Shown piece after piece: positions 1 to 13,160 of a DNA stretch of 64,000 nucleotides. Position 1 is the first letter of the stretch. Each line of letters begins with the position of its first letter. Position numbers and translations under genes: made by a program. Origin of the DNA: Mytilus trossulus (taxonomy: Eukaryota > Mollusca > Bivalvia > Mytilida > Mytilidae). Location: positions 69,004,682 to 69,068,681 of the forward strand of contig NC_086386.1 of NCBI RefSeq assembly GCF_036588685.1, read 5' to 3'. The notes under the pieces were generated by a model that ran no database searches, was not told the origin of the DNA, and saw nothing but the letters and a program-made list of their open reading frames with translations.

Positions 1-1275
1 CTCCTTAAAAGATATTGAATGTGGTTACCTCTGGTCACCCTACACATATATTGACAATGGTTACCGCTGGTCACCCTACACATATTTTGAAAATGGTTAC
101 CTCTTGTTACCCACACATATATTGGCTATGGTTACCTCTCGTCATCCTTCAAAGATATTGAAAATGGTTACCTTTGGTCAACCTTCAATAAATTGGCTTA
201 TGTTACCCTTGATTACAATTTACAAAAATTGAATTTGTTTAGCATCGGTTATCTCGATTCACACTTTTTGCGCTACTTTTATAATAAATATATTTATCTA
301 GTAACTTCTGGTCGCTGTACACATATATTTAATTATGTTGCCGTTGTCAACAAATATATATAGCAATTGGCTTTTTTGGAATGTGGTTACCTTGGATCAC
401 CATACACAGATAAAAAATAATTGCTTTAGGCACCATACATAAATATTGAATTTAGGACCCTTTATTTACCCTACTTAGATGTTTAATTTGGTAATATCTG
501 GTCCCACTACCAAGATGTTGAATGTGGTTAGCTCTTGTCACCCTACAAAGATATTGAATATTGTTACCTCTGGTCACCCTACACATATATTGACTATGAT
601 GTCCTCTGGCCACCCTACCAAAATTGTGAATATGGTTACCTCTGGTCACCCTACACAGATATTGAATAAGGTTATCTATGGTCACCTTACACAGATATTG
701 AATAAGACTACCTCTGGTCACCTTACAAAGATATTGAATATGATTACCTCTGGTCACCCTAAACAGATATTGACTATGGTTACCTCTGGTCGCCCTACAT
801 ATATTTTAAACATGGTAACCTCTGGTCACCCACACAGAAATTGGCTTTGGTTACCTCTGGCCATCCTACACATATATTGAAAATGGTTACTTTTGTTAAC
901 CCTACAATAAATTGGCTTATGTTACTTATGGTTACAATTCATAAATAATGAATATCTTTGGTCAACTTAAAAGATATTGAATGTGGTTACCTCTGGTCAC
1001 CCTACACAGATATTAGCTATGTTTGTATGTTTCCCTCCGGTCCCCTTACACAGATTTCGAATTTGGTAACCCTTTCATATTATTGAATGCGATTACCTCC
1101 TGGCATCGTATACATATATTAATTTAAGTTACCTCTGGTCACCCTTTACAGATTTGGAATGGGGTTACCTTTGGTCAACATACACAGATATTAATTTTAG
1201 TAACCTCCGGTCACCGTTTAAAAATATTTGCTTTGGTAACCTCTGGTCACAATGCATGATTAATCAACCTTTATT
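1..1275 (+). repeat. 36-bp satellite array, forward orientation
   Basis: Degenerate tandem copies of a 36-bp unit whose core reads GGTTACCTCTGGTCACC followed by a variable part like CTACACAGATATTGAA. The unit is a multiple of three, so reading frames stay open by chance and give 12-residue protein periodicity (VTSGHPTQILNK-like). I regard those reading frames as satellite shadows, not genes. The array runs off the left edge. It is most regular at 480-880 and decays at 200-480 and after 1,000. Confidence 0.9.
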
Positions 1276-1605
1276 GGAATATAATGATCATGGTATTTGG
1301 AAAATGTATGTTTCATATATTTCATGTTAATCTAGTTGTTTGCATTTTCTATTGTGTATTTTATTCTAAACTCTTAGTATGTAATAAAGATGCCAAGAAG
1401 ACGATTGCCTTTGTAGCCATTATAGATCCAATGTTCGTAAAATCTGAACAATTGAATTCCCCTCAAACACTTACTTAGTTTTTTCAATGTCACCCTTTTT
1501 TGGGGCAGATATCACTTTCATTTTTCGGCATACAGCCTTTTTGGTTGATTCTTTATCGACAAGAGTCTCGGTTAAAGTATTTAACATGTTTAACTTGATA
1601 GGTTA
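1276..1605. other. No gene seen
   Basis: AT-rich sequence between the satellite and a retroelement 3' end. A short open frame at 1,284-1,478 has no recognisable motif and I do not call it. Confidence 0.5.
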
Positions 1606-2018
1606 CATCTTCTGACATCAGACTCGGACTTCTCTTGAACTGAATTTTAATGTGCGTATTGTTATGCGTTTACTTTTCTACATTGGTTAGAGGTATAGGG
1701 GGAGGGTTGAGATCTCACAAACATGTTTAACCCCGCCGCATTTTTGCGCCTGTCCCAAGTCAGGAGCCTCTGGCCTTTGTTAGTCTTGTACTATTTTAAT
1801 TTTAGTTTCTTGTGTACAATTTGGAAATTAGTATGGCGTTCATTATCACTGAACTAGTATATATTTGTTTAGGGGCCAGCTGAAGGACGCCTCCGGGTGC
1901 GGGAATTTCTCGCTACATTGAAGACCTGTTGGTGACCTTCTGCTGTTGTTTTTTTTAATTGGTCGGGTTGTTGTCTCTTTGACACATTCCCCATTTCCAT
2001 TCTCAATTTTATTCACCT
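1606..2018 (+). mobile_element. 5'-truncated retroelement 3' end (family A tail)
   Basis: This matches the 3' untranslated tail of the reverse-transcriptase element on the minus strand at 53,782-55,200. Shared landmarks are GACATCAGACTCGGACTTCT, the ATTTCTCGCTACATTGAAG segment, and the terminal GGTCGGGTTGTTGTCTCTTT followed by ACACATTCCCCATTTCCATT. It ends at CTCAATTTTATT. No coding part remains. Confidence 0.75.
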
Positions 2019-2224
2019 GAAAATGAAGTGAAATACAGTTGTGATCTTTTCTTGCAGTCAAGCTAAAACAATTCATGTAATAAGACATATTAAGCATCGT
2101 TATGAATATTCTTACAACTTAAAAAAATGTTTTACAGATTGGCAAAGCGACATGTATATGATTCACAGTAGACATATAATTTCTAATGATACAGTAATAT
2201 ACCAAGGGATCCTAAAATCAAGCA

Positions 2225-2465
2225 TGAAAAATATTATGGGCACCGCATAATGAGCTGGATTTGCTAACCATTCTAGGTAACATGAGACCATCCTAGTTTT
2301 TGGTGGGGTTTATGTTCCTCAGTTTAATTTTTCTTTTTTGAATTATAATGATTGCAATTTGAATTTCAATCTTTTTTTTTATTTTTTTGCCCAGCTTTGT
2401 CAGTTTGTTCTCCAAATTTCAGTTTGATTGTTCCTTTCGACCCATTCACCATTCCTTACCTACTA
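2225..2465 (+). mobile_element. Degraded retroelement 3' end (family B tail)
   Basis: It resembles the untranslated tail after the reverse-transcriptase frame at 57,455-58,420: both contain CCTAGTTTTTGGTGGGGTT, then a T-rich stretch, then TTTGTCAGTTTGTT and a TTTGATTGTTCCTTTC-like segment. The copy is diverged and lacks coding sequence. Confidence 0.6.
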
Positions 2466-3098
2466 CTCTATAAATGATTTTAAAAAAAACACGAGATCAC
2501 CAATTTATGTATTTTAAACAACTTACACTGTTTTCTTTGAGAATCAAGTGTATTCACTAATATACAATAAAGTTTAGTCTTGCTGAACCAGTAATGTATA
2601 TCAAACCTGTTCTTGTTCTTTTTTCCTGCTCTTCGATTGTCTTACATTTCCTACAAATGATAAAAAAAACATTACCTGACTTATGTTTTTATGACCAGAG
2701 GTAACCAAATCTTAAATCAGCATAACGTGACCAGAGGTAACCAAATCCAATATTAACATAATGTGGTCAGAGGTCACCAAATCTAATAACATAAGGTCAC
2801 CAGATGTCACCAAATCCAATATATGAATTTGGTGACCAGAAGTTACCCCATTCTGGCATGTTAAGGCCACCACAGGTTAACAAATCCCATTTCTGATTTA
2901 GATGTAATCAAATTAAATATGTATGTAAGGTAATCAAGAAACAAACAATGATTTGTTATATCAAGCCTAAGTGGCCATTTTATCAGAAACGATTGCAAGA
3001 TTTAAGTTCAAAAAGAATTATATTTGCAGCATTATATAAGCATAGTGCATTTTTCATCATATTAAAGGTTTGTCACCATAAATTAAATGCATGCATAC

Positions 3099-3126
3099 CG
3101 CTCTCATCTACATTTTCTGAGGACTT
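3099..3126 (-). other. Candidate 28-nt micro-exon in satellite spacer, copy 1
   Basis: On the minus strand a pyrimidine tract ending TTTTTTCAG precedes 28 bases, followed by a GTATGCATG donor. One frame is open and reads KSSENVDES; the other two contain stops. Equivalent bases stand at 4,977-5,004 and 6,350-6,377, reading KSSESVDKR with GTATGTATG donors. Copies near 7,763 and 8,690 keep the donor side but have lost the acceptor half through a shared deletion. There is no transcript evidence, so the exon call is an inference. Confidence 0.3.
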
Positions 3127-3645
3127 CTGAAAAAAGAAGATAAATATATGATAAATGTATTAGTAAATTCAATTTTATTTATCCGGAAGTATCTTATGAG
3201 GATCAGTATTATTTTACTTAATTATCAACTGTCAATGATCTTGACAATGTTTGCAAGGTCAAGGATTTTCCTAAGATTTGTTTACAGATGATCATGAAAG
3301 ATAATGTTCATTGTGTAAAGTTTTTTAGGCATATCAAACTTAATGTAATAATATTATATATTCTTGTTGAACCCAAAATGTATATTAAACCTGTTCTTCT
3401 TCTTTTTTTCTCTTTCTTTGATTGTCTCAAACTTTCTACAAATGATATAAAAACATCAACTAGTTGTATGTAAATGTTAATTACCAGAAATAACCAACTC
3501 TGAAATCTGCATAAGGTGACCAGAGGTAACCCTAATCCAATATTAACATAAGGTGACCAGAGGTAACCTTCATCCAATATTAACATAAGGTGACCAGAGG
3601 TTACCTAATCCAATATTAACATAAGGTGACCAGAGGTAGACTTGC

Positions 3646-3865
3646 TACATGTCCCTTCCTAATTATCTTTTTTCTTCTTTTTTTCAATTTTGCCCCTTTA
3701 ATAGTTTTACTGCTATAACTAGGAGATTACAATTATACTGACATCTGCAGGAGGAAGGTGCTACATGTCCCTTCCTAATTATCTTTTTTCTTCTTTTTTT
3801 TCAATTTTGCCCCTTTAATAGTTTTACTGCTATAACTAAGAGATTAAAATTATACTGATTTCTCC
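3646..3865. repeat. About 110-bp tandem duplication inside the satellite block
   Basis: The segment starting GCTACATGTCCCTTCCTAAT and running through ATAGTTTTACTGCTATAACT occurs twice in a row (first copy near 3,650, second near 3,758) with few differences. It interrupts the 36-bp array. Confidence 0.8.
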
Positions 3866-4610
3866 AAGGGCAATCAGTAGGCTAGCACTTATCAATAAAC
3901 ATATAAATTAGTAAGAGAAAAATGATAGAAAGGGAATTGTAGCAAGTCTAGACCAGAGGTTAACAAATCTAACATTAACATAAGGTGACCAGACGTAACC
4001 AAATCCAATAATAACATTAGGTGACCAGAGGTAAACAAATCTAATATAAGCATAAGGTAACCAGAGGTAACCAAATCCAATATAAACATAAGGTGACCAG
4101 AAGTAACCAAATTCAATATTAACATAAGGTGACTAGAGATAACCAAATCCAATATAAACATAAGGTGACCAGAAATAACCAAATTTAATATAAACATAAG
4201 ATGACCAGAGGTAACCAATCCAATATAAATATTAGGTGACCAGAAATAACCAAATCTAATATAAACATAAGGTAACCTGATGTAACCAATTCAATATAAA
4301 CATAAGGTGAACAGAGATAACCAATTCCAATATAAACATGAGGTGACCAGAGATAACCAAATCCAATGTAAACATAAGGAGACCAGAGATAACCAAATCC
4401 AATATTAACATAAGGTGACCATAAGTCGTCACCAAATCTAATATTAACCTAAGGTGACCAGAAGTAACCAAATCTAATATTAACAAAAGGTGACCAGAGG
4501 TAACCAAATCCAATATAAACATAAGGTGACCAGAGATAACCAAATCAAACATATGAATAAGGTGACCAGAGGTAACCAAATCAAAAATAAACATAAGGTG
4601 ACCACAGGTC

Positions 4611-7356
4611 ATCAAATCTTATATTTGAATAAGGTGACCAGAGGTAACCAAATCCAATATTGACATAAGGTAACCAGAGTTCACAAAAAATCCAATATAT
4701 GATTAGAGTGACCAGAAGTTACTAGCATGCTAAGGCCACTACAGGTTATCAAATCCCATTTCTGGTTAAGATGACCACATGTAATTGAATTAAATATTTG
4801 TGTAAGGTAATCAATAAACAAAAAATGAATTGTTCAATCAAGCCTAAGTAGCCATTTTACCAGAAGTAATTGCAATTAGTAAGTTCAAAAAGAATAATAG
4901 TTGCAGTATTATATAAACATTGTGTATGTTTCCATCATATTAAAGGTTTAATACAATAAAGTAAATGCATACATACCTCTCTTATCTACACTTTCTGACG
5001 ACTTCTGAAAAAAGAAGATAAACATATAATAACTGTATTAGTAAATTCAATTTTATTTATCCAAACGTATCTGATGAGTATAAGTAGAAATTGACTTAAT
5101 TATCAACTGTCCATGCTCTTGGCAATATTTGAAAGATCAACGATTTTTCTTAGATTTGCTTGTAGATGATCGTGAAAGATAAATGTTCATTGTGTAAAGT
5201 TTGATCGATATATCAAACTTTATGTAATAATTTTCTATATTCTTGTTGAACCCATAATGTATATTAAACCTGTTCTTCTTTTTTTCTCTCTTTCTTTGAT
5301 TGTCTCAAACGTTCTACAAATGATATGAAAAACATCAACTAGTTGTATGTAAATGTTAATTACCAGACATAACCAAATCTGAATTCTGCAAATGGTGACC
5401 AGAGGTAACCAGATCTAATATTAACATAAGGTGACCAGAGGTTACCAAACCCAATATTAACATAAAGTGACCAGAGGTCGCATAATCTAATAGTAACATA
5501 ATGTGACCAGAGATAATCAAATCCAATATTAACATAAGGTGACCAGAGGTAACCAAATCTAATATTAACATAAGGTGACCAGAGGTAACCAAATCCAATA
5601 TTAACATAAAGTGACCAGAGGTAACCAAACCAATATAAACGTAAGGTGACCAGAGATAATCAAATCCAATATTAACATAAGGTGACCAGAGGTCACCAAA
5701 TCAAATATTTACATAAGGTGACCAGAGGTAACCAAATCTAATATAACCATAAGGTGACCAGAGGTAACCAAATCCAATATAAGCATAAGGTGACCAGAGA
5801 TAACCAAATCAAAAATATAAACAGAAGGTGACCAGAGATAACTAAATCTCATATATGAATAAGGTAGCCAGAGGTAACCAAATCCAATATTTACATAAGG
5901 TGACAAGAGATAACATAATCCAATATGAACATGAGTGACCAGAGATAACCAAATTCAATATTAAAATAAGGTGACCAGAGGTCATCAAATCTTATATTTG
6001 AATAAGGTGACCAGAGGTAACCAAATCCAATATTGACATAAGGTAACCAGAGTTCACAAAAAATCCAATATATGATTAGAGTGACCAGAAGTTACTAGCA
6101 TGCTAAGGCCACTACAGGTTATCAAATCCCATTTCTGGTTAAGATGACCACATGTAATTGAATTAAATATTTGTGTAAGGTAATCAATAAACAAAAAATG
6201 AATTGTTCAATCAAGCCTAAGTAGCCATTTTACCAGAAGTAATTGCAATTATTAAGTTCAAAAAGAATAATAGTTGCAGTATTATATAAACATTGTGTAT
6301 GTTTCCATCATATTAAAGGTTTAATACAATAAAGTAAATGCATACATACCTCTCTTATCTACACTTTCTGACGACTTCTGAAAAAAGAAGATAAACATAT
6401 AATAACTGTATTAGTAAATTCAATTTTATTTATCCAAACGTATCTGATGAGTATAAGTAGAATTTGACTTAATTATCAACTGTCCATGCTCTTGGCAATA
6501 TTTGAAAGATCAACGATTTTTCTTAGATTTGCTTGTAGATGATCGTGAAAGATAAATGTTCATTGTGTAAAGTTTGATCGATATATCAAACTTTATGTAA
6601 TAATTTTCTATATTCTTGTTGAACCCATAATGTATATTAAACCTGTTCTTCTTTTTTTCTCTCTTTCTTTGATTGTCTCAAACGTTCTACAAATGATATG
6701 AAAAACATCAACTAGTTGTATGTAAATGTTAATTACCAGACATAACCAAATCTGAATTCTGCAAATGGTGACCAGAGGTAACCAGATCTAATATTAACAT
6801 AAGGTGACCAGAGGTTACCAAACCCAAAATTAACATAAAGTGACCAGAGGTCGCATAATCTAATAGTAACATAATGTGACCAGAGATAATCAAATCCAAT
6901 ATTAACATAAGGTGACCAGAGGTAACCAAATCTAATATTAACATAAGGTGACCAGAGGTAACCAAATCCAATATTAACATAAAGTGACCAGAGTTTACCA
7001 AACCAATATAAACGTAAGGTGACCAGAGATAATCAAATCCAATATTAACATAAGGTGACCAGAGGTCACCAAATCAAATATTTACATAAGGTGACCAGAG
7101 GTAACCAAATCTAATATAACCATAAGGTGACCAGAGGTAACCAAATCCAATATAAGCATAAGGTGACCAGAGATAACCAAATCAAAAATATAAACAGAAG
7201 GTGACCAGAGATAACTAAATCTCATATATGAATAAGGTAGCCAGAGGTAACCAAATCCAATATTTACATAAGGTGACAAGAGATAACATAATCCAATATG
7301 AACATGAGTGACCAGAGATAACCAAATTCAATATTAAAATAAGGTGACCAGAGGTC
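4611..7356. repeat. Two near-identical 1,373-bp higher-order units
   Basis: The interval of about 4,611-5,983 is repeated at about 5,984-7,356 with only scattered substitutions. Corresponding landmarks are displaced by exactly 1,373 bases: the array frames at 5,356-5,628 and 6,729-7,001, and those at 5,709-5,906 and 7,082-7,279. Each unit holds one spacer and one satellite block, so this is a recent unequal-exchange type duplication (or an assembly artefact). Confidence 0.85.
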
Positions 7357-9310
7357 ATCAAATCTTATATTTGAATAAGGTGACCAGAGGTAACCAAATC
7401 CAATATTGACATAAGGTAACCAGAGGTCACCAAATTCAATATTATCAAAAGGTGACCAGAGGTTACCAAATCCAATATATGATTAGGGTGACCAGAAGTT
7501 ACCCCATTCTAGCATGCTAAGGCCACTAGAGGTTATCAATTTCCATTTCTGGTTAATATGACCACATGTTATTAAATTAAATATTTTTGTAAGGTAATCA
7601 ATTAACAAAAATGAATTGTTCAATCAAGCCTAAGTAGCCATTTTACCAGAAGTAATTGCAATTATTAAGTTCAAAAAGAATAATAGTTGCAGCATTATAT
7701 AAACATTGTGTATGTTTCCATCATATTAAAAGTTTAATACAATAAATTAAATGCATACATACCACTCTTATCTACATTTTCTATCTTATGAGGATAGTAA
7801 TATATAATATAGATATATCAAACTTGATGTAATAATATTCTATATTTGTTGAACCCATACTGTATATCAAACCTGTTCTTCTTCTTTTCTCTCTTTCTCT
7901 GATTGTCTAAAACTTTCTTCAAATGATTTGAAAAACATCAACTAGTTGTATGTAAATGTTAATTACCAGGGATAACCAAATCTAAAATCTGCATAGGGTG
8001 ACCAAATCCAATATTAACATAAGGTGACCAGAGGTCTCCTAATCTAATATGAACATAAGGTGACCAGAAGTAACCAAATCTAATATTAACATAAGGTGAC
8101 CAGAGGTAACCAAATCCAATATTAACATGAGGTGACCAGAGGTCACCTAATCTAATAGTAACATAAGGTGACCAGAGGTCACCTAATCTAATAGTAACAT
8201 AAGGTGACTAGAGATAAACAAATCCAATATTAACATGAGGTGACCAGAGGTAACCAAAATTAATATTAACATAAGGTGTCCAGAGGTAACCAAATCCAAT
8301 ATAAACATAAGGTGACCAGAGGTAACCAAATCCAATATTAACATAAGGTGACCAGAGGTAACCAAATCCAATATTGACATAAGGTAACCAGAGGTCACAA
8401 AAAATCCAATATATGATTAGAGTGACCAGAAGTTACTAGCATGCTAAGGCCACTACAGGTTATCAAATCCCATTTCTGGTTAAGATGACCACATGTAATT
8501 GAATTAAATATTTGTGTAAGGTAATCAATAAACAAAAAATGAATTGTTTAATCAAGCCTAAGTAGCCATTTTACCAGAAACGATTGCAATTATTAAGTTA
8601 AAAAAGAATAATAGTTGCAGCATTATATAAACATTGTGTATGTTTCCATCATATTAAAAGTTTAATACAATAAATTAAATGCATACATACCACTCTTATC
8701 TACATTTTCTATCTGATGAGGATAGTAATATATAGATATAGATATATCAAACTTAATGTAATAATATTCTATATTTGTTGAACCCATACTGTATATCAAA
8801 CCTGTTCTTCTTCTTTTCTCTCTTTCTTTGATTGTCTCAAACTTTCTTCAAATGAGATGAAAAACATCAACTAGTTGTATGTAAATGTTAATTACCAGAG
8901 ATAACCAAATCTGAAATCTGCATAAGGTGACCATAGGTAACCAAATCCAATATTAACATATGGTGACCAGAGGTCACCAAATCCAATATATACATAAGGT
9001 GACCAGAGGTCACTTAATCCAATATGAATAAGGTGACCAGAAGTTATCCCATTCTAGCATATTGAGGCCAACAGAGGTTATCAAATCCCATTTCTGGTTA
9101 AGATTACCACAATTAAATGTGTGTAAGGTAATCATGAAACAAAAAATGATTTGTTCAATCAAGCCTAAGTAGCCATTTAACCAGAAACAATTGCAAATTT
9201 TCATTTCAAAAAGATTAATAGTTGCAGCTTTTTATAAACATAGTGTATGTTGCCATCATATTAAATTTTTGATACAATAAATTAAATGCATACATACCAC
9301 TCTTATCTAT

Positions 9311-10840
9311 ATTTTCCGGTCTACGGTATATTGCTAAATGGAAAGAAGAATTGTCTATTTTTAGTTTTCTATTTTTAGAACTACAATATCACTACATAGA
9401 AGAGTACTATTTATAGGGTGACCAGTGGGCACCGTTCAGCGTATCTATTATCCTTGTGCACTTTGGTATGATTTCACTGAAAACGCAACAGAGAGGTGTA
9501 TTTTCCGAGTATCACCAGAATGCAATGTGATAACTTTAGGGAAAGGCATGTGATAAACTTTTTATTTCAGCTCGCTAAGCATCATTCGTAAAATATTGAA
9601 TTTAAGTAAATTAAATGTTATTATACGATAAGGGATCATAGATTTATTCTTACGATGAAGTTCCGAGCATGCTCGGAAGATGGTTGGAGCTTTTTTAGTA
9701 GGCTTTTCTCTGCATTTTATGTGAAAATAATTATCATGATCCATTAAGATGTCAATCAAATCTATACCACTTCTATAATAAGGAAAGTTGAGCATTATAG
9801 AGGAAGCTCAATTAACACCTGTGTAAACAACTGATCTATTGAAATACATTTTACATGAAATTTAACAAATTATAGAAAAAATAAGAAATTCTTTAACAGT
9901 ACTGTGTAATGCTTGGAAAGAAACCTCCAGTCTCCACAAAAAAGTGAGTCATTTAACAAAAAATACACAGTTATTATATTTAACAATCATTTCTTTTTTG
10001 TATAAAAAAACAATTCTCAAATTTTATAAATAGATGATATAATTTAAATACAGTTTATATTATATAATATGCTGCTTAAAAGTTATCAAAACTACAGTCA
10101 GGGGGCGATGCTCAACATGTTATTTTTTTAGCTACTTAATATATTAAAAGGTATTTTTTGTTTTTTTAAATAATTTGATATAATCTGAATTGTTATTTTA
10201 AATGTCAAAAGTGGACTAAATGTCGTTTTTGAGAATTTTTCATCATTTCATTAAGTAAAATTAAGTATATATCCAACTTGAGATGAGTATAGAGAAATTA
10301 CTTTAAAATAATGACAAAAAATATTACTTTTATAAATTATTTTATACATCTTCGAAAAAGTAAGTATACTTAAAATTATTTAAGGAACATATGTAATTTT
10401 TTTTGATAAAGATTTCAAATTATAAATAACTTCAAGTCTTAATTAAATCACAAGGTTCCATCCATTTATATCTGTTCATCTCTAAGATTTTAAAGGAAAA
10501 TGTTATTTTAATAGCCCCAAGAGACCAATCTATGACCAAGAAGTGTGGCATCAGAAAGGCAATTAGTGTTTCAGGAGGATTTAAATAGTTTTAAACTGCA
10601 TGGGAAAAATAACCAGATGTGAAAATTTGTTAAAGCTTTTAAAACCTGTATGAATGAACACCTATAGAAATAAGTTACTTATTCATGATATATAAGTAAT
10701 ATTTGAAACAATGTTTTCGAAACACTGAAGTGTTACTCCCACCAGAGACATATAATGGGGGTGTGGTGTCATAATACAATGTATTATATGTCTCTGCTTC
10801 CACGTATATATTGATTGCCTTCGCCTTAGTTAGGAACAAT
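9311..10840. other. No gene seen
   Basis: AT-rich sequence with stop codons in all frames. The only structure I see is a short inverted repeat at 10,743-10,756 and 10,783-10,796 (CAGAGACATATAAT arms) that could form a hairpin. The open frame at 9,562-9,795 (minus) has no recognisable motif. Confidence 0.5.
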
Positions 10841-10848
10841 TAAAAAAT

Positions 10849-11190
10849 GGCAGTGACTATTTGACCGGCACTGGCAAAATAGCAAATTTGCTATTTAGCT
10901 GGTGCCGGCAAAATAGAAAAGAAATGCTATTTTGCAGGCTCTGATTAGAATATATCTCACTGGAATTAAAATGTAAGAAAAATAATGAAATATCAAATTA
11001 AAATATCTATTTAAAATCTTTTGTTACTGTTCATACTCATATTTATTATAAACACGTTAAAAAACTTTTAACTATCAAATTGAATATAGTCTAAAAATTC
11101 ATAAACAACTCTCCTTTATAAAAGAAAAAAACCCATCATGTACCTGTATATGACTAAGGGCAATTCTATTGAAATTTGAAAAATAGTACT
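10849..11190 (+). mobile_element. Left arm of a Mutator-like transposon (partial copy)
   Basis: It begins GGCAGTGACTATTTGACCGG and contains the 20-bp palindrome AAATAGCAAATTTGCTATTT. Its next about 250 bases are a diverged copy of the right arm (minus) of the element at 11,994-13,719, including the start of that element's reading frame (MYLYMT-like). The frame then breaks with a stop, so this is a remnant. Confidence 0.7.
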
Positions 11191-11219
11191 AACCAAATGA
11201 ACTGCTTTTAGCCTTGAAT

Positions 11220-11715
11220 GTTTGTCCCTAATATTTTATTAACTGTGCATTTGCATTCAGATATCGCAGATCAAATTTATTCGTTCATAGTGTGTATAAT
11301 TTACGTTTTTTGATTGAGTTAAGCCTGCCAATTGATATTTTATCCTGTGTTTTTCTATGTTGTGATGTTATGCTATTGTTTCAGAAAAAGGGAGAAGGTT
11401 TGGTACTTTTAAAACGTTTAATCCCGCTGCAAATGTTTGCATCTGTCCTAAGTCAGGAATCTGATGTACAGTAGTTGTCGTTTGTTTATGTAATTTATAC
11501 GCGTTTCTCGTTTCTCGTTTTTTATATAGATTAGACCGTTTGAATGGTTTTACACTAGTAATTTTGGGGCCCTCTGTAGCTTGTTGTTCGGTGTGAGCAA
11601 AGGCTCTGTGTTGAAGGCCGTACATTGACCTATAATGGTTCACTTGTATAAGTTGTTATTTGGATGGAGAGTTGTCTCATTGGCACTCACACCACATCTT
11701 CTTACATCTATGAAT
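11220..11715 (+). mobile_element. LINE-type 3' end (family C tail)
   Basis: This is a non-coding tail with the landmarks TTGTGATGTTATGCTATTGT, a TTTAATCCCGCTGC module, CTAAGTCAGGAATCTGATGT, AGATTAGACCGTTTGAATGG and the terminal GGAGAGTTGTCTCATTGGCA. Related copies occur at 27,040, 30,640, 30,275 (minus), 39,945 (minus) and 46,978 (minus). The short frames on either strand here are shadows. Confidence 0.75.
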
Positions 11716-12469
11716 AAGGGTGAGTACTTTTCGTTTATAGAGGGAAATTGTTTTAACGTCAAATAAGCTACAATTAATAATTGCTTGCTAGTCCCTCTCT
11801 GTGAATAATATTAGATAACTCTGGTTAATTTCCCAAGCAATCTATCATCAAGGGGAGATAAATAATTCGTCTTTCATTTTCATAAATGACGAACAGTTCT
11901 TTATATCGGTATGTAATCATTTTAAATGTTTCAAATTTATGAAATTATATTCGTACATCAATGTATTTGATACACCAATAACAAAAACTAAAAGGCAGTG
12001 GCTATTTGACCGGCACCGGCAAAATAGCAAATTTGCTATTTAGCCGGCACTGAATAAAACTGTTCATTGCCATGATTAGTAGAGAATAAAAAAGCTTAAT
12101 AATAATTTAAATCATTTTATCACAATCTTGCATGACAATATCAAAGCATTAGAAATACAGTACAATCAAAAATAAAATATTAAAGATTTTCATAAATAAA
12201 TAATTTATAACTTTATGATATTAATTAAAAGCATGAACACACATTTGTATATACATTATAAAATATATATATTTTCTTTAAATATTATAAAAAAGTTGAT
12301 TTTCAAATCTGTGTAAAATCTATGGTTAAATATCCTGCCGTGTGATAAAAATAGTATTCTATAAAACTACAACATAAAACAGACATGCCAGACGTCATAA
12401 TATTAAAAGTTGTTTGCTATAAATTTCAAATGGACTCATGATTTAACATTTGCAATTGTTACCAGTGGC

Positions 12470-12535
12470 GGATTCAGAGGGGCGTAGAGGGCGTACGTCC
12501 CCCCCCCCCCTTTTGCTCGGACTTTTTTTTTTATT
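12470..12535 (+). repeat. Fragment of a dispersed CAGTGGCGGAT element
   Basis: CCAGTGGCGGATTCAGAGGG is followed by a run of thirteen C. The same start sequence opens the better preserved element at 63,562-63,699. Here only one end is seen, inside the Mutator-like element. Confidence 0.5.
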
Positions 12536-13160
12536 ATTGTAAAATTATTAATCAGACTAGACTTTGTGAACTTTGCCATTTCGCGTGTACTCTTTATTTA
12601 ATTTTTATGCGACAATGCAAGATATTTTTCGGTGGAATCTGCTGATAATCAAAGTCATGTGTCTGTGATTCGCTATGGTGAAGTTGACCAGTGCATCGAA
12701 AAAACGTCGCTCAGTCATTTTAATATTCAAATTTTAGTAACACATTGCTTCGGCTGAGAATGACAATCATGACACCTTCAAAGCGACAAAGGATTGAGCA
12801 AGAACGTATTGACTTCTATTTCAACTTACAAAACCAATTATTTGCCTTTGGAAGTTGTTTTAGTCAAGCCCAAATGTTGCCACTCCAAACAGACACTACA
12901 CATTACACTGGCTTCTTTTGAATCTGCATTATGTGTGCATAAAAAAATATGTTACATTTGAAGATAGAATTTTTCTTCTCTTTAAATACGCTCTTAATAG
13001 CTTCCCACGCATCTTTTTGACAATATACTTTTTGATTAAATCAATATTTACAATTGAGTCCAAACAAGAGGCAGTTAAAAGTTCAGGTCTTGCTGAATCA
13101 ACTTGTTCCTCTGTTATTAAAATGTTGTTATTTACAGCATTTTTTGCTAAATCGCTTTAA

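Larger units (their letters stand above)
2560..9310 (-). repeat. Higher-order satellite: 36-bp arrays plus recurring spacer
   Basis: Arrays of the same 36-bp unit as at 1-1,275 but in the opposite orientation (GGTGACCAGAGGTAACC core) alternate with a non-satellite spacer of roughly 450-650 bp. Spacer copies begin near 2,860, 4,715, 6,090, 7,500, 8,430 and 9,040. Each starts with a TAAGGCCAC(T)ACAGGTTATC-like segment. Most continue to GTTGAACCCATAATGTATAT, a pyrimidine tract and GTAAATGTTAATTACCAG, where the satellite resumes. The long reading frames here (for example 3,892-4,218 and 4,256-4,615 on the minus strand) encode only 12-residue VTSGHLMLILDL-type repeats and are explained by the unit length. 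Confidence 0.9.

Noticed and set aside
479-880. 133-residue open frame with 12-residue repeats
   Set aside because: The frame is open only because the satellite unit is 36 bp. Both strands and other copies show the same pattern, and there is no start context or flanking gene structure.
3892-4615. 108- and 119-residue minus-strand frames of VTSGHLMLILDL repeats
   Set aside because: Satellite translation; the sequence varies freely between units and no signal peptide or domain is seen.
11368-11643. 91-residue minus frame
   Set aside because: Lies over a retroelement tail present in several diverged copies in which the frame is not conserved.
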